Origin: Rana temporaria
Taxonomy: Eukaryota; Chordata; Amphibia; Anura; Ranidae
Direction of reading: 5' to 3'
Length of the DNA: 64,000 nt
Assembly (NCBI RefSeq): GCF_905171775.1
Contig: NC_053497.1
Coordinates: forward strand, 37,981,781 to 38,045,780
Part shown: positions 11,112 through 20,704 of the stretch, piece by piece
How positions within the stretch are numbered: the stretch's first letter is position 1
Layout: the number at the start of each line of letters is the position of its first letter
Translations under genes and position numbers: made by a program
The notes under the pieces: generated by a model
Database searches by the model: none
What the model was told of the DNA's origin: nothing
The model's input: only the letters and a program-made list of their open reading frames with translations

Positions 11112-12639
11112 CCTACCTTCAAGTGGGATTAAACCCAAATCTTAGATAGCGGCTGAATTAGGTTTCCTTTTTTAGGCTTTTTCCTTTATGTTCACCTAGT
11201 TATCTGGCCAGTAAGTCTGTTGTTTTTCAACTTCATTTAACAGACTACTGCAAAAGTGGCAGTTAGAGGGATGAGATAAACCATTTACAACTGACAGGAG
11301 TGCTTAAAATGATCAGCTTTTATTTATGTAAAAACCTTTATCCCAAAAAGAATTTTTTTTTACTGTAACTGCCTAAAACGTGTTAGCTGGAGTTCAGTTT
11401 CAATTTGTCAGTCAAGTTCATTTAAATCTACTAGTCTTTGTAATTCTACCCTCCCCGAGACTGAGAATGCTGGCTATGTTGCCCCTCCATCCAGAACAGA
11501 GACACCCTATGACAAGAAATGTGTTACTGGACAGATCACTGATCTAAAAAATAAAGAACAAAAAACTAAAATCAGAAAACAAATGCAGCCACCACATTTC
11601 AAGTGATCCTGAAGCTTTTTTCCTCTAAAATAAAAAAAGGCAGTTATAATTATCTGCTGTGTAATGATGTATTGCACAATGAAGTCTCCTTCTTCTGAGG
11701 GCCCCCAGTGCGGGCATGCTCTTGAGCAGAGCTGTGTGCATCCATAGACACACACACAGTGCAGGTAAGCCACACCCCTGCTCCTTTCTCACAGGCATTT
11801 GACAGCAGCAGGATCTTATTGCAGCCACTGCTTCCTGTGTCCCCTGTGAGACCAGGAAGTGGAGGTGTGGTGGTACAGCCGGGATGGAGCCAGGTAAGTG
11901 TTTAGGGCCCAGGGGGATCTAGAACAGGTAGTGCAGCGTTTTTTACCTTAACTACTTCCTGCCCGCACTATACCCGAAAGAGGGCAACAGTGCGGGCTTA
12001 GTTTGTCGGTAGGGCGTCAATGGATGTCCTCCTGTGATCACACTGCCTGCGGCACCTGTGACGCGTGGACGGTGCACTCTGTGATCGCCATGTCCTTCGG
12101 ACTCAGCTGGTTCACATCTCCAACGCAAAATGCCGAACGCCGAACGAACGCCGAACGCCTGAATTTCAAACAAGTCACGGACCCTTTTTTAACGCGCGAA
12201 TCGGGCGGCTTGGGCATTTTCCATTGGAACCAATGACCATTACAAGACCGCGGTAAAAAACGCCGCAATTTTTCGCGGCAAATCGTGGTAAAAAACGCTG
12301 CAAATCGCCTACGCTTAAGTGTGAATGCAGCCTAAAACAGAATTAAGCCCTCCTATCCTTTACAGCCAAGGAAGCTGTTTCTATTTGAATTGCAACTGAT
12401 ATGGTGCTGCACATGTGCAGACATCCCAAGTCTCCCGTGAGTCGTGGGAATCTCCCGCATTTGACTGCGGGCTCCCGGACACCTACGAGCACCGGGTGAT
12501 GTCCCAGCTCTGTCCCGCTCCCTCCCCTAGCCACAGACAGAAGACAGAGCAGCCTGAGCGGCCAAATGGAGTAAGGGCTTCTCTGTCTTCTGTCTGTGTC
12601 TATTGGAGGGAGCGGGACAGAGCCAGGAGCGCTGAAGCT
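11112..12639. other. no gene; fragments of dispersed repeats
   Basis: 11150-11400 repeats the sequence at 2530-2750. 12120-12335 has GCCGAACG and CGCGGTAAAAAACGC motifs and ends GTGTGAATGCAGCCTAA, similar in style to MITE termini. No exon-like homology was seen. Confidence 0.45.
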
Positions 12640-14010
12640 GGTGGACACTGAGGCTGCACTGGTGTACACTGATGAGGTGGCACTGAAGGACACTGATGGG
12701 CTGCACTGGTAGGCACTGATGAGGTGGCACTGATGGACACTGATAGGTTGCACTGATGGAGACTGATGGGCTGCACTGATGGGGTGGCACTGATGGGCTG
12801 CACTGATGGGCTGCACTGGTGGGGACTGATGCGGTGGTACTGATGGACACTGATGGGTTGCACCGGTGGGCTGCACTGATGGACACTGATGGGCTGCACT
12901 GATGGGCTGCACTGATGGACAGTGATAAGGTGGCACTGATGGACACCGATGGGCTGCATTGGTGGGCACTGATGAGGTGGCACTTATGGACACTGATATA
13001 TTACACTGGTCGGCACTGATGAGGTGACACTGAAGGATACTGATTGAGACTGATAGGCTGCACTGGTGAGGTGGCACTGATTGGCTGCACTGGTGGTCAC
13101 TGAGGAGGTAGCACTGATGTGCACTGATAGGCTGCACTGATAAACGCTGATAAGGTGGCACTGAAGGACATGGATTGACACTGATAGGCTGCACTGATGG
13201 ACACTGATGAGGTGGCACTGAAGAACACTGATTGAGACTGATAGGCTTTACTGATGGACACCGACTGATAGGCTGCACTGGTGAGCACTGATGAGGTGGC
13301 ACAAATGGACACTGATAGCCACTGATAGACTGCACTGATGGACACTGATAGGCTGCACTGGTGGGCACTGATTAGGTGGCATGGATAGACACTGATAGGC
13401 TGCACTGATGGACACTGATAGGCTGCACTGATGGGCACTGATGAGGTGGCACTGGAGGACATGGATTGACACTGATAGGCTGCACTGATGGACACTGATA
13501 GGCTGTACTGATGAGGTGGCACTGAAGGACGATGATTGACACTTATAGGCTGCATTCATGGACACTGACGAGGTGGCACGAATGGACACTAATGTTCACT
13601 GATAGGCTGCACTGATGGACACTGATAGGCTGCACTGGTGGGCACTGATTAGGTGGCTTGGATAGACACTGATAGGCTGCACTGATGGACACTGATAGGC
13701 TGCACTGATGGGCACTTATTAGGTGGCACTGGAGGACACGGATTGACACTGATAGGCTGCACTGATGGACACTGATAGGCTGCACGGATGAGGTGGCACT
13801 GAAGGACGATGATTGACACTTATAGGCTGCACTCATGGACACTGACGAGTTGGCACGAATGGACACTAATGTTCACTGATAGGCTGCACTGATGGACACT
13901 GATAGACTGCACTGGTGGGCACTGATGAGGTGGCACTGAAGGACACTGATAGGCTGCACTGGTGGGCACTGATGAGGTGGCACTGAAGGACACTGATTGA
14001 CACTGATTTT
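12640..14010. repeat. minisatellite, units built on GGCTGCACTGATGGACACTG
   Basis: About 1.37 kb of imperfect head-to-tail units combining GGCTGCACTGAT, GGACACTGATA and GAGGTGGCACTGA blocks. Longer higher-order blocks recur (for example 13390-13560 and 13670-13830). Long open frames on the minus strand here are repeat artefacts, rich in Ser, Val, Gln and Cys. Confidence 0.9.
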
Positions 14011-14634
14011 TGAAACAGATGGGTTTAGTTCCGCTTTATGATTTACTGCTGGGGCTTTGTTCTTCAGCAAAATGACAACCTCTAGCAAGAAGAACCATGA
14101 CTATGGTATACCAGAATTCACCCTGACCGCTAAAGCCCCTTTACAGTTAATACCCCCACTTAACCTTTAATAAATAATGAGACCACTACTTAGTGTTGGA
14201 GTAAAAACTGGCCGTAGCAGCCTCCTTTATTTTAAATACTCTTTAAATAATCATAAATAACCAATAACAAAAACCAATAACACATAGAGAAAAAACACTT
14301 ATTTCCTGAGATAATAACCTCTCTAACATGGTGCTGGACTTTGCAGGACCCATTAACCCTTAACTCGTTAACCTTTAAACTTTGTAACTATGTAACACTT
14401 TTTTGGCACTGCGGTGTCCTAACCTCTGGTCATAGGCCTCAAGCCGAAGCTGGCTCAAAGACGACCATTGACCGCAGTGCCCCCATTCACCAACCTTCCA
14501 GCTACATTAGTAGACTGGGAACTAGAAACCCCTTCAGAAACCATCCACCACTGGGTACTGGTGTCCATCTTTGGGGTAATATCTTCTCCTGCAAAGTCCA
14601 AAAACACCCGCCACCAGCACCCAAAGGTAACCCC

Positions 14635-15391
14635 TTACCTATGGGAGCACCTCCACACCCTCATCGCTTGCTGTACCCCCTCCTCTAAACGCAACACCCA
14701 CATATCAATCCCCACGTCCGTGAGGTGAACACCATCACTCCTGAGGTATCTCCATGTGTCCACTTCCAATTCGGGGTGCCGAACCACTAGCCCCCCGTTC
14801 CTGAGCACAAACCGCCCCACATTTCTGTTTATCTTCCTGCGCGCCCGATTCACCCCCTCTACCGACCTGGCCATCCTCCATGTTGACCTGGCCACCATGT
14901 CTGACCACACCACTATCGTATCCGGAAAGGACATCCGGATCCGCTGAAAGTCAAATTTAATGTCCCGTGCTATCTCCATCATCGATCTCACTCCAAGATC
15001 ATTCCCCCCGGCGTGAATAACCAGAACCTCCGGTGGCCTGTCCAGCTGTGCAAATTTGTGCACCTCCGGCACCACCTTGCTCCATAACATCCCGGGGACC
15101 CCCAACCACCTTACACTCGCCTCCTGTCTCGATATTCCCAGCTGGCGACCGGTCGGGCGATCATCCGCCCGTCTGGCCCCCCCGAACCACATAGGAGTGG
15201 CCCATTATCCAGACCAAAAGCGGTCCAGTACCTGAAAAACAGTAAACAAAAAAAAAAAAACACGTCACCAACATACCCACATAGAGATAACCCGCTTTTG
15301 AGTAATCCCTGTCACCCCCCTTTGCCCCGTAACTCAAAACCCCACTCCCCAGACCTTCAACCCAAACTAGCCACCAGCTGCGGCCTAACAT
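14635..15391 (-). pseudogene. Ngaro SGNH/GDSL-type hydrolase (frameshifted)
   Basis: Block I GHSYV (nucleophile Ser) lies in the frame from 15391. After a C7 run (15177-15183) the rest is in the frame that starts near 15192: LVIHAGGNDLG carries the block III GGND, and SDGVHLTDVG the block V Asp-x-x-His. This gives Ser, Gly, Asn and His in the order of the SGNH esterase superfamily. Vertebrate Ngaro elements commonly carry such a domain; its role in the cycle is not established. It is the last gene of the element and overlaps the recombinase end by 35 bases. Confidence 0.8.
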
Positions 15392-16340
15392 ATAATTGAA
15401 ACCGCCTGGATTCCCAACGCCCTATCCTCTTTATTGCCTCTTCACCCAGTCCATTCCTTGCCGCTTCCGTAGCTGCCCCGATCCTAAAGGAATGAGCCGA
15501 GAACTCCTTTGCCACCAGGCCCAATGCCCCCAGACACTTCCTAAACACTGCCACAAACTGATATCGTGACATCGGGGACCCATTTTCGTGTACCAAAAAG
15601 GCGCCCCCCACCCCCGGACGTATGTCCAGGTAGTCCCTTACCAGCCCGACCGGGCACAACTCCGACCCTTCAATTGGGAACACATGAACCGCCCTTCCCT
15701 TGCCACTCTGATCCGTTTTGGACCTTCTGAGCCACAACGTGACCCCCTCCGGGGTCCAACCGACATCCGCAACTCCCATGCCCCCCTGGACCAATTTCGA
15801 CGGGCTCACCAGCTCGCCCACCCTAAAGGCCCCAAAAAATGCCAGCGCGAATGCCGCGCGGAACAATGTAACTTCAAACCTGGATGAACATATCGCCCCC
15901 ACTTTAGCCAGGATTCCTCTCAAAACTTCGAAAGACACCGGGCGGCGAGCGTCAGGTCGCCGCCCCTGTTTCCTGTACCCTTTCAGAGCTTGTCGCACCC
16001 AGAAGTCCTTTGTAAGATCCGGCCACCCTTGCCATTTGAACAGAAATGCCAACCCGGCCAATTTCTTATCCAACGCCGACGGCGACACTCCCGCTTCCAT
16101 GTTTCTAGACAAAAAATACAGAACCAGTGTCCTCACCTCCGGTCCCGAAAGGTGAACCTCCGATTCCCTCACCAAATCGCTCCACTCCGACCATACCTTC
16201 TCATAGGCCGCCCAAGTACCCGCACTCAACGATTTCCTAATCCAGGTGGAGATTGTTCCAATGGAATCTGCCACAGCCACTCCGGACAAGGGACCCCCCG
16301 TTCCTCTGCCTCCGGCACCAGCTCCCGGAACCTGTCCCAC
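15357..16340 (-). CDS. Ngaro tyrosine recombinase
   Basis: An intact 327-codon frame. The N-terminal core-binding part (STWIRKSLSAGTWAAYEKVW) leads to a catalytic domain with Arg in FRVGELV, Lys in RRSKTDQ, HxxR in HSFRIGAAT and Tyr in QLYVRPQL, i.e. all catalytic residues of the tyrosine recombinase family. In DIRS-order elements it inserts a circular cDNA intermediate, which explains the lack of target duplications. It overlaps both the RNase H frame and the hydrolase frame, as compact elements do. It resembles phage integrases, but the adjoining RT rules out a prophage. Confidence 0.9.
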   Translation of the reverse strand: MGQVPGAGAGGRGTGGPLSGVAVADSIGTISTWIRKSLSAGTWAAYEKVWSEWSDLVRESEVHLSGPEVRTLVLYFLSRNMEAGVSPSALDKKLAGLAFLFKWQGWPDLTKDFWVRQALKGYRKQGRRPDARRPVSFEVLRGILAKVGAICSSRFEVTLFRAAFALAFFGAFRVGELVSPSKLVQGGMGVADVGWTPEGVTLWLRRSKTDQSGKGRAVHVFPIEGSELCPVGLVRDYLDIRPGVGGAFLVHENGSPMSRYQFVAVFRKCLGALGLVAKEFSAHSFRIGAATEAARNGLGEEAIKRIGRWESRRFQLYVRPQLVASLG

Positions 16341-17828
16341 TGAAACCGAGACAAAGCGTCAGCCACGACATTGTCCACACCCGGTAAGTGCACCGCATAC
16401 ACAAACACATTCAGCTGCATACAGCGCAGCACCAAGTGTCTCAGGAGACGAATCACTGAGGGAGAAGATGCGGTAACTCGATTGATCACCTGCACGACCC
16501 CCAAGTTATCCCCATGGAAGCGCACCTTCCGATCCCGGAAAGACGTGCCCCATAACTCAACCGCCAGCACCACTGGAAACAGCTCCAGCAGCACCAAATT
16601 CTTTGTAAAGCCCGCAGTCACCCAAGACTGCGGCCAAGAGCCAGCGCTCCACTGACCCTGAAAGAAGGCCCCAAAGCCCGCACCCCCGGCCGCATCTGTA
16701 TACAGCTCCAGGTCAAAATTGCTGACCGGGCCGGACATCCACAAGGCCCTGCCGTTAAAACCCTCTAGAAAAAAGTGCCCTACCCGCAGGTCCTCCCTAT
16801 GCTCCTTCACGAGCCGCACATAGTGATTGGGCAACCTAACACCCGCAGTGCTAGCCGACAGCCGACGACAAAAAACCCTCCCCATCGGGATAATCCTGCA
16901 GGCAAAATTCAGCTTACCCAACAACGACTGCAAAGCCCGCAGCTGCACCTTATGCACTCCAATCATACCCCTGACCTCCGCCTTGAGGCCTTCTAGCTTA
17001 TCCTGCGGCAAACGACATTCCATCTTCTCGGCGTCTATGACTATGCCCAGGAATTGAATGACAGACCTAGGACCTTCCGTCTTTTCGGGCGCCAAAGGCA
17101 CCCCAAAACGTTCCGCTATGTGTTCTAGCGTAGATAACAAAACTGCACAAATCCGTGACCCCCCCGGTCCAATGCAGAGAAAGTCATCTAGATAGTGGAT
17201 GACTGAATTCACTCCCACAACGTCTCGCACCACCCATTCCAAAAAGGAACTGAATTGTTCGAACAACGCACAGGATACCGAGCAGCCCATGGGCAGACAT
17301 TTGTCCACATAGAACTCCCCTCCCCAGTGACACCCCAACAGTCTGAAGCTGTCCGGGTGCACCGGCAACAGCCGGAAGGCCGCCTCGATGTCCGACTTGG
17401 CCATCAACGCCCCCCGACCGTATTTCTTGACCCATCCCACCGCCGCGTCAAACGATGTGTAGCACACCGAACAATCGCCCGCATCAATCGCATCATTTAC
17501 CGACCCCCCTTTCGGAAATGAGAGGTGGTGAATGAGTCTGAACTTGTTTGGTTCCTTCTTCGGTACCACCCCCAACGGTGATACCACCAGACCCTCCAAA
17601 GGGGGGGGATTCAAACGGGCCCCCCATGCGGCCTAGCCCCACTTCCTTCCGTAATTTCTCAGAAACCACTTCGGGGTGTTGGAGAGCCGAACGCAAATTC
17701 TTGGACAGCGGCGGAACCACCGTCAAGCTACAAGGAATACGGAACCCCACAGTAAAACCTTCCTCCAGGAGCTGAGCCGCCGCTCTGTCCGGATACCTAC
17801 CGAGAAACGGCAGCATCCTTCTCACCAT
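16226..17828 (-). pseudogene. Ngaro reverse transcriptase - RNase H
   Basis: The frame opening at ATG 17828 overlaps the gag end by about 30 bases and carries the conserved pre-RT segment (LLEEGFTVGFRIPC). A frameshift in the G8 run at 17601-17608 moves it to the frame that holds the RT palm: GVVPKKEPNKFRLIHHLSFP, MAKSDIEAAFRLLPVHPDS and HYLDDFL, with the catalytic Asp pair. RNase H follows with LYTDAAG, ELFPVVLA, HGDNLGV and DALSRFQ. The enzyme copies element RNA to DNA. It overlaps the recombinase start by 115 bases in another frame. Only the G8 break prevents a full-length product. Confidence 0.87.
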
Positions 17829-19826
17829 CACCGGGGTGCTCCCTCTTACCTGAAGAATCCCCGGGACGTCCCTTGCCCTGCTTGAAGCAGCGGGAAGAGG
17901 GGTGATTACCCCCACACCCGGAGCACTCATGCTTGTATCGGCACGACCCCCCAAACTTGCAGCTACCCTCGTTGAACTGCCAACAAACCCCTTTTTTCTT
18001 TCCGGCCGACTGTCCCAGGGAAGAGGCTCCGCCGGCCCCCCCCTGAAAAAAACGGCGCCGACGTCCTCGGAGCCGTCATAAGCCGCATCCAAAGGCTAAT
18101 GTCCTTGGCGTCCCAACGAATTTCCGGCCTGATCGCCCGACGTTGCCTGAACTGTTCGTCATATCTAATCCAACCTGTGCCCCCATAGCACCTGTAGGCC
18201 TCACTGATCGCCTCCTGGTAACTGAAGAGCGCCGAGCAGTGCTCGGGGTTCTTCTCGCCAATCACACTGGCCAAAATGGAATACGCCTGCGACCAGTTTG
18301 CAAACGTGCGAGGTATTAGCCTGTACCTCCTCTTCTCCTCATCTTCCTTCTTAGAATCCTCTGGTTTTACCCTGTCCAAATTGAATTTTTCCAGCGGTAA
18401 CAGCGCGAATATCTCCACGTACTCGCTCTTCCAGATCTTTTCCCGTACCTCCTGTTTCAGATGCGACCCCAGCGGCGCATCGTAACAGGTGTAAACCTGT
18501 CCCCTAGCCTCATCCGCTAGCCGTACTAAATCCCGTTTTTTTGAAGCGGCCCCCGCCGACTCGGCGGTAACCTCCGGCTGCACTGATGCCCCGGCCCCCA
18601 AGCCGCCCCCACTTGCCTCCTTTCCAGCTACCACCAACGGCGTAGTGGCAGCCGCCACCGCCGCCGCGGCCACCCCCGTAGCTCCCCCGACCGGCCCCCA
18701 AGCCGCCGCCGGGCTTGCGGGAGGTCTGTCCCCCCCTTTTAGCTGACTGACCAGAGCCTCTAACCCTGACAAAAACCTTTGCAAACCCACATCACCTCCA
18801 GCAATACCCACCTGTGCATCCGTAACCTGGGACGCCGGTGCAACAACCACATTCCTCTCAACCACATCAACACATTGCCTATTAGAAACATCAGTGTAAA
18901 ATGACTTACCGGGCTGCGTGGAAGCAATCCCATCAGCCGACCGTCTCGAATCCCTCGTTGCTGGTATCGTCCTGGGCAAGACCTCGTCCTCAGATCCCGA
19001 CCGCTCTCCCTCCGACCGATCCTCCTCCTCCGATGATGACCCACCGGGCGGCTCGGTCCCGGAGGCCGAAGGCCCAGGGCCGGATTCACTCCCCCTGCGG
19101 GCCCTGGACCCGTGCGGCGATTTTGCCGAAGCTTTCCTGCTTGGCGTAACCCTGTTGCTGCCGACGCGCTCCACCTCCTGCAAGTGGCTAGCCGAGGAAG
19201 CTGGGGGGCTAGCCACCGTGGCCTGCGATCCCACTCGCCGAGACCCCACCACCGGGCCCGTCACTGCCTGATCCACACGCCGGGCGGGCAAGGCCGCCGC
19301 ATCTGAGCCCCCTGGCCGTCCCCCCCTTGCACCCACGCTACTCCTGGTGCCCCCGGCTGGGCCTTCCGACACAATAGCCGCCGCCCGCTTCGCGGGGGGG
19401 CCCGAAGGGGCCCTGCTATGTCCACTATCCCCCCTCTGCCGTCCCGGGGATATACTGGGCGAATACCGGCGGGGGGGGCGGGACGAGCGCGTCCGCGAGG
19501 CCCCCCGGCCCTGTGTGACTAGGCCCCGACGACGCTGCTCCCATGCCTGTGTGATCAGGCCCCGATGCGACCTGAATTGTGTCCCCGTGTGCCCGCACTG
19601 CTCCCCGGACCGACCGTTCAGGCCCCGACTCCGCCAGCACCACACCTGTGTGCTCCGGCCCCGATGCTGCCTGTCCGGTCTGGACGCGGCTAGGCCCCGA
19701 CGCCATGCGCCCCATGTCCCCTCCATCCTGCGATAAAAGCGCCCCCAACTGCCTCTGCAGCCAGTCCTCACCCCGGATAGCCGCCTCCGCCCTCAATCTC
19801 CCGAATAAATCCTCGATCGCAGCCAT
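17797..19826 (-). pseudogene. Ngaro gag-like protein with CCCH zinc finger (two frameshifts)
   Basis: From ATG at 19826 the frame reads a helical start (MAAIEDLFGRLRAEAA) and a Ser-Gly-Pro-rich segment. It shifts frame in a G8 run (19471-19478), continues through a long low-complexity, Arg/Ser/acidic and Ala-rich middle and a more globular C-terminal region (TCYDAPLGSHLKQEVREKIW), and shifts again near the A7/C8 runs at 18036-18052. The last frame holds a CX7CX5CX3H finger (CWQFNEGSC to CRYKH) and a second CxxC knuckle, then stops at 17797-17799. Such proteins bind element RNA in cytoplasmic particles. The 602-residue open frame in this area mixes real and spurious frame. Confidence 0.75.
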
Positions 19827-20301
19827 CGCCGTGACAATTTGGGACAAGCGAAATCCCTGCAGGCTGAGCAGACACAGCAGGCACTTCACTCCCCCACGCT
19901 GCCTCTGCCCGGGAAACTGAGAGTAAGAGATATCTGTGATCTCTCCTCCCCTGCTCTGCTCCTCCCCCCACAGCTACTAGGGTTTCTGTTAACCCTGTCA
20001 TGGCCGGCCCTACACTGACTTCCAGTTGCTCCGGGCCTCACTGGAGCAATGCTGGAGGCAAATGAAAGTGCACATTCATTTTGGTGGCATAAATAATTAT
20101 TAATGTGGAATGTATGTTTCTTGCTAAAGGGTTGTTATGGGTAAAGTTCCACTTTAATGCAGAGAATAGAGTGACAGTATAAGTAGGTGTCAGTGTGTAT
20201 TGCAGTAATGCATGCTACTGCAGTAAGTGTGAAGCCGACACAATTGCCTGCATATCACTTGTCACATTGCTGAAAATCAGGAAGGCGTACTCCGCACTGA
20301 C

Positions 20302-20475
20302 CTGCACGAAGGACTGGACTATATCCTTGAAATTGATCTGCAGGATGTTTCCCAATAGAGGGAGAGGGGTCGGACCGGGTGGCAGTGCAGATTGCCTGTT
20401 CCTTCTCACCCAGACTGTCACCAGGAAAGTCACAAAGAAGATGAGGATCAACGTCCCAATTCCTGAAAGCTCCAT
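20302..20475 (-). CDS. CYP2 gene A exon 1 (membrane anchor and proline hinge)
   Basis: ATG at 20475-20473 opens 58 codons. Residues 5-23 are hydrophobic (signal anchor), followed by RR and the PPGPTPLPLLGN hinge typical of CYP2 proteins. The exon ends CAG|GTCAGT, donor GT at 20301-20300, phase 0. An open frame runs on past the donor but loses homology there, so the splice site is preferred. A hAT element begins about 230 bases upstream of the ATG, so the promoter is either very short or partly transposon-derived; I see no convincing TATA box. Confidence 0.92.
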
Positions 20476-20704
20476 GCCTGGATTGTCACTGCCGCATATG
20501 TCCTGGAGGGAACCCTGACACTTAGTGCAGACTTCAGCTTGTAAACAGAAACGTTGCTCGTCTGCCCACGTTCCTAAATAACAATACTTGTCCTGTGCTG
20601 CCGCTTGAGCAATCCCCTCCCCCCTTTCCGAGGATCTGGCAGCTCACCAGCTCTGGTTGTATAAGCATGGAGGAGCTCATTACATAATATGCAATACATG
20701 CAAT

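Larger units (their letters stand above)
14090..19990 (-). mobile_element. Ngaro-type tyrosine-recombinase retrotransposon (DIRS order)
   Basis: Minus-strand order gag, RT-RNase H, tyrosine recombinase, SGNH hydrolase, with short overlaps between reading frames. Replacement of an integrase by a tyrosine recombinase defines DIRS-order elements; an SGNH hydrolase and no methyltransferase fits the Ngaro group of vertebrates. Outer limits are approximate: I could not identify the split direct repeats expected at the ends. It lies in intron 1 of gene A in the same orientation. Four breaks are all in mononucleotide runs of 7-8. Confidence 0.85.
1425..20475 (-). other. CYP2-family cytochrome P450 gene A, exons 1-5 (5' half)
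   Basis: Five exons with AG/GT borders encode the first 275 residues of a microsomal cytochrome P450, a haem monooxygenase anchored in the ER membrane and fed electrons by P450 reductase. Exon coding lengths 174, 163, 150, 161 and 177 and phases 0,1,1,0,0 match the conserved nine-exon CYP2 layout. Visible landmarks are an N-terminal hydrophobic anchor (about residues 5-23), a basic stop-transfer (RR), the proline hinge PPGP at 32-35 and the C-helix WKQMR at 122-126. No stop or frameshift occurs in these exons. Exons 6-9 (I-helix, ExxR, haem Cys) must lie left of base 1. CYP2 family is secure; I cannot assign a subfamily. Introns are loaded with transposons, including a 6-kb Ngaro element in intron 1. 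Confidence 0.9.

Noticed and set aside
12343..13589. 341-codon and other Ser/Val/Gln/Cys-rich minus-strand frames
   Set aside because: Translation of an imperfect minisatellite; frames drift with unit length changes.
14635..15391. Host GDSL lipase gene
   Set aside because: It overlaps the recombinase frame on the same strand and has no introns or independent promoter.
15357..16340. Phage or plasmid integrase
   Set aside because: It is overlapped by RT-RNase H and preceded by a gag, so it belongs to a DIRS-order retrotransposon.
17963..19771. 602-codon frame as the intact Ngaro gag
   Set aside because: Its first and last parts are out of the protein-like frame; the natural start (19826) and the CCCH finger are in other frames.
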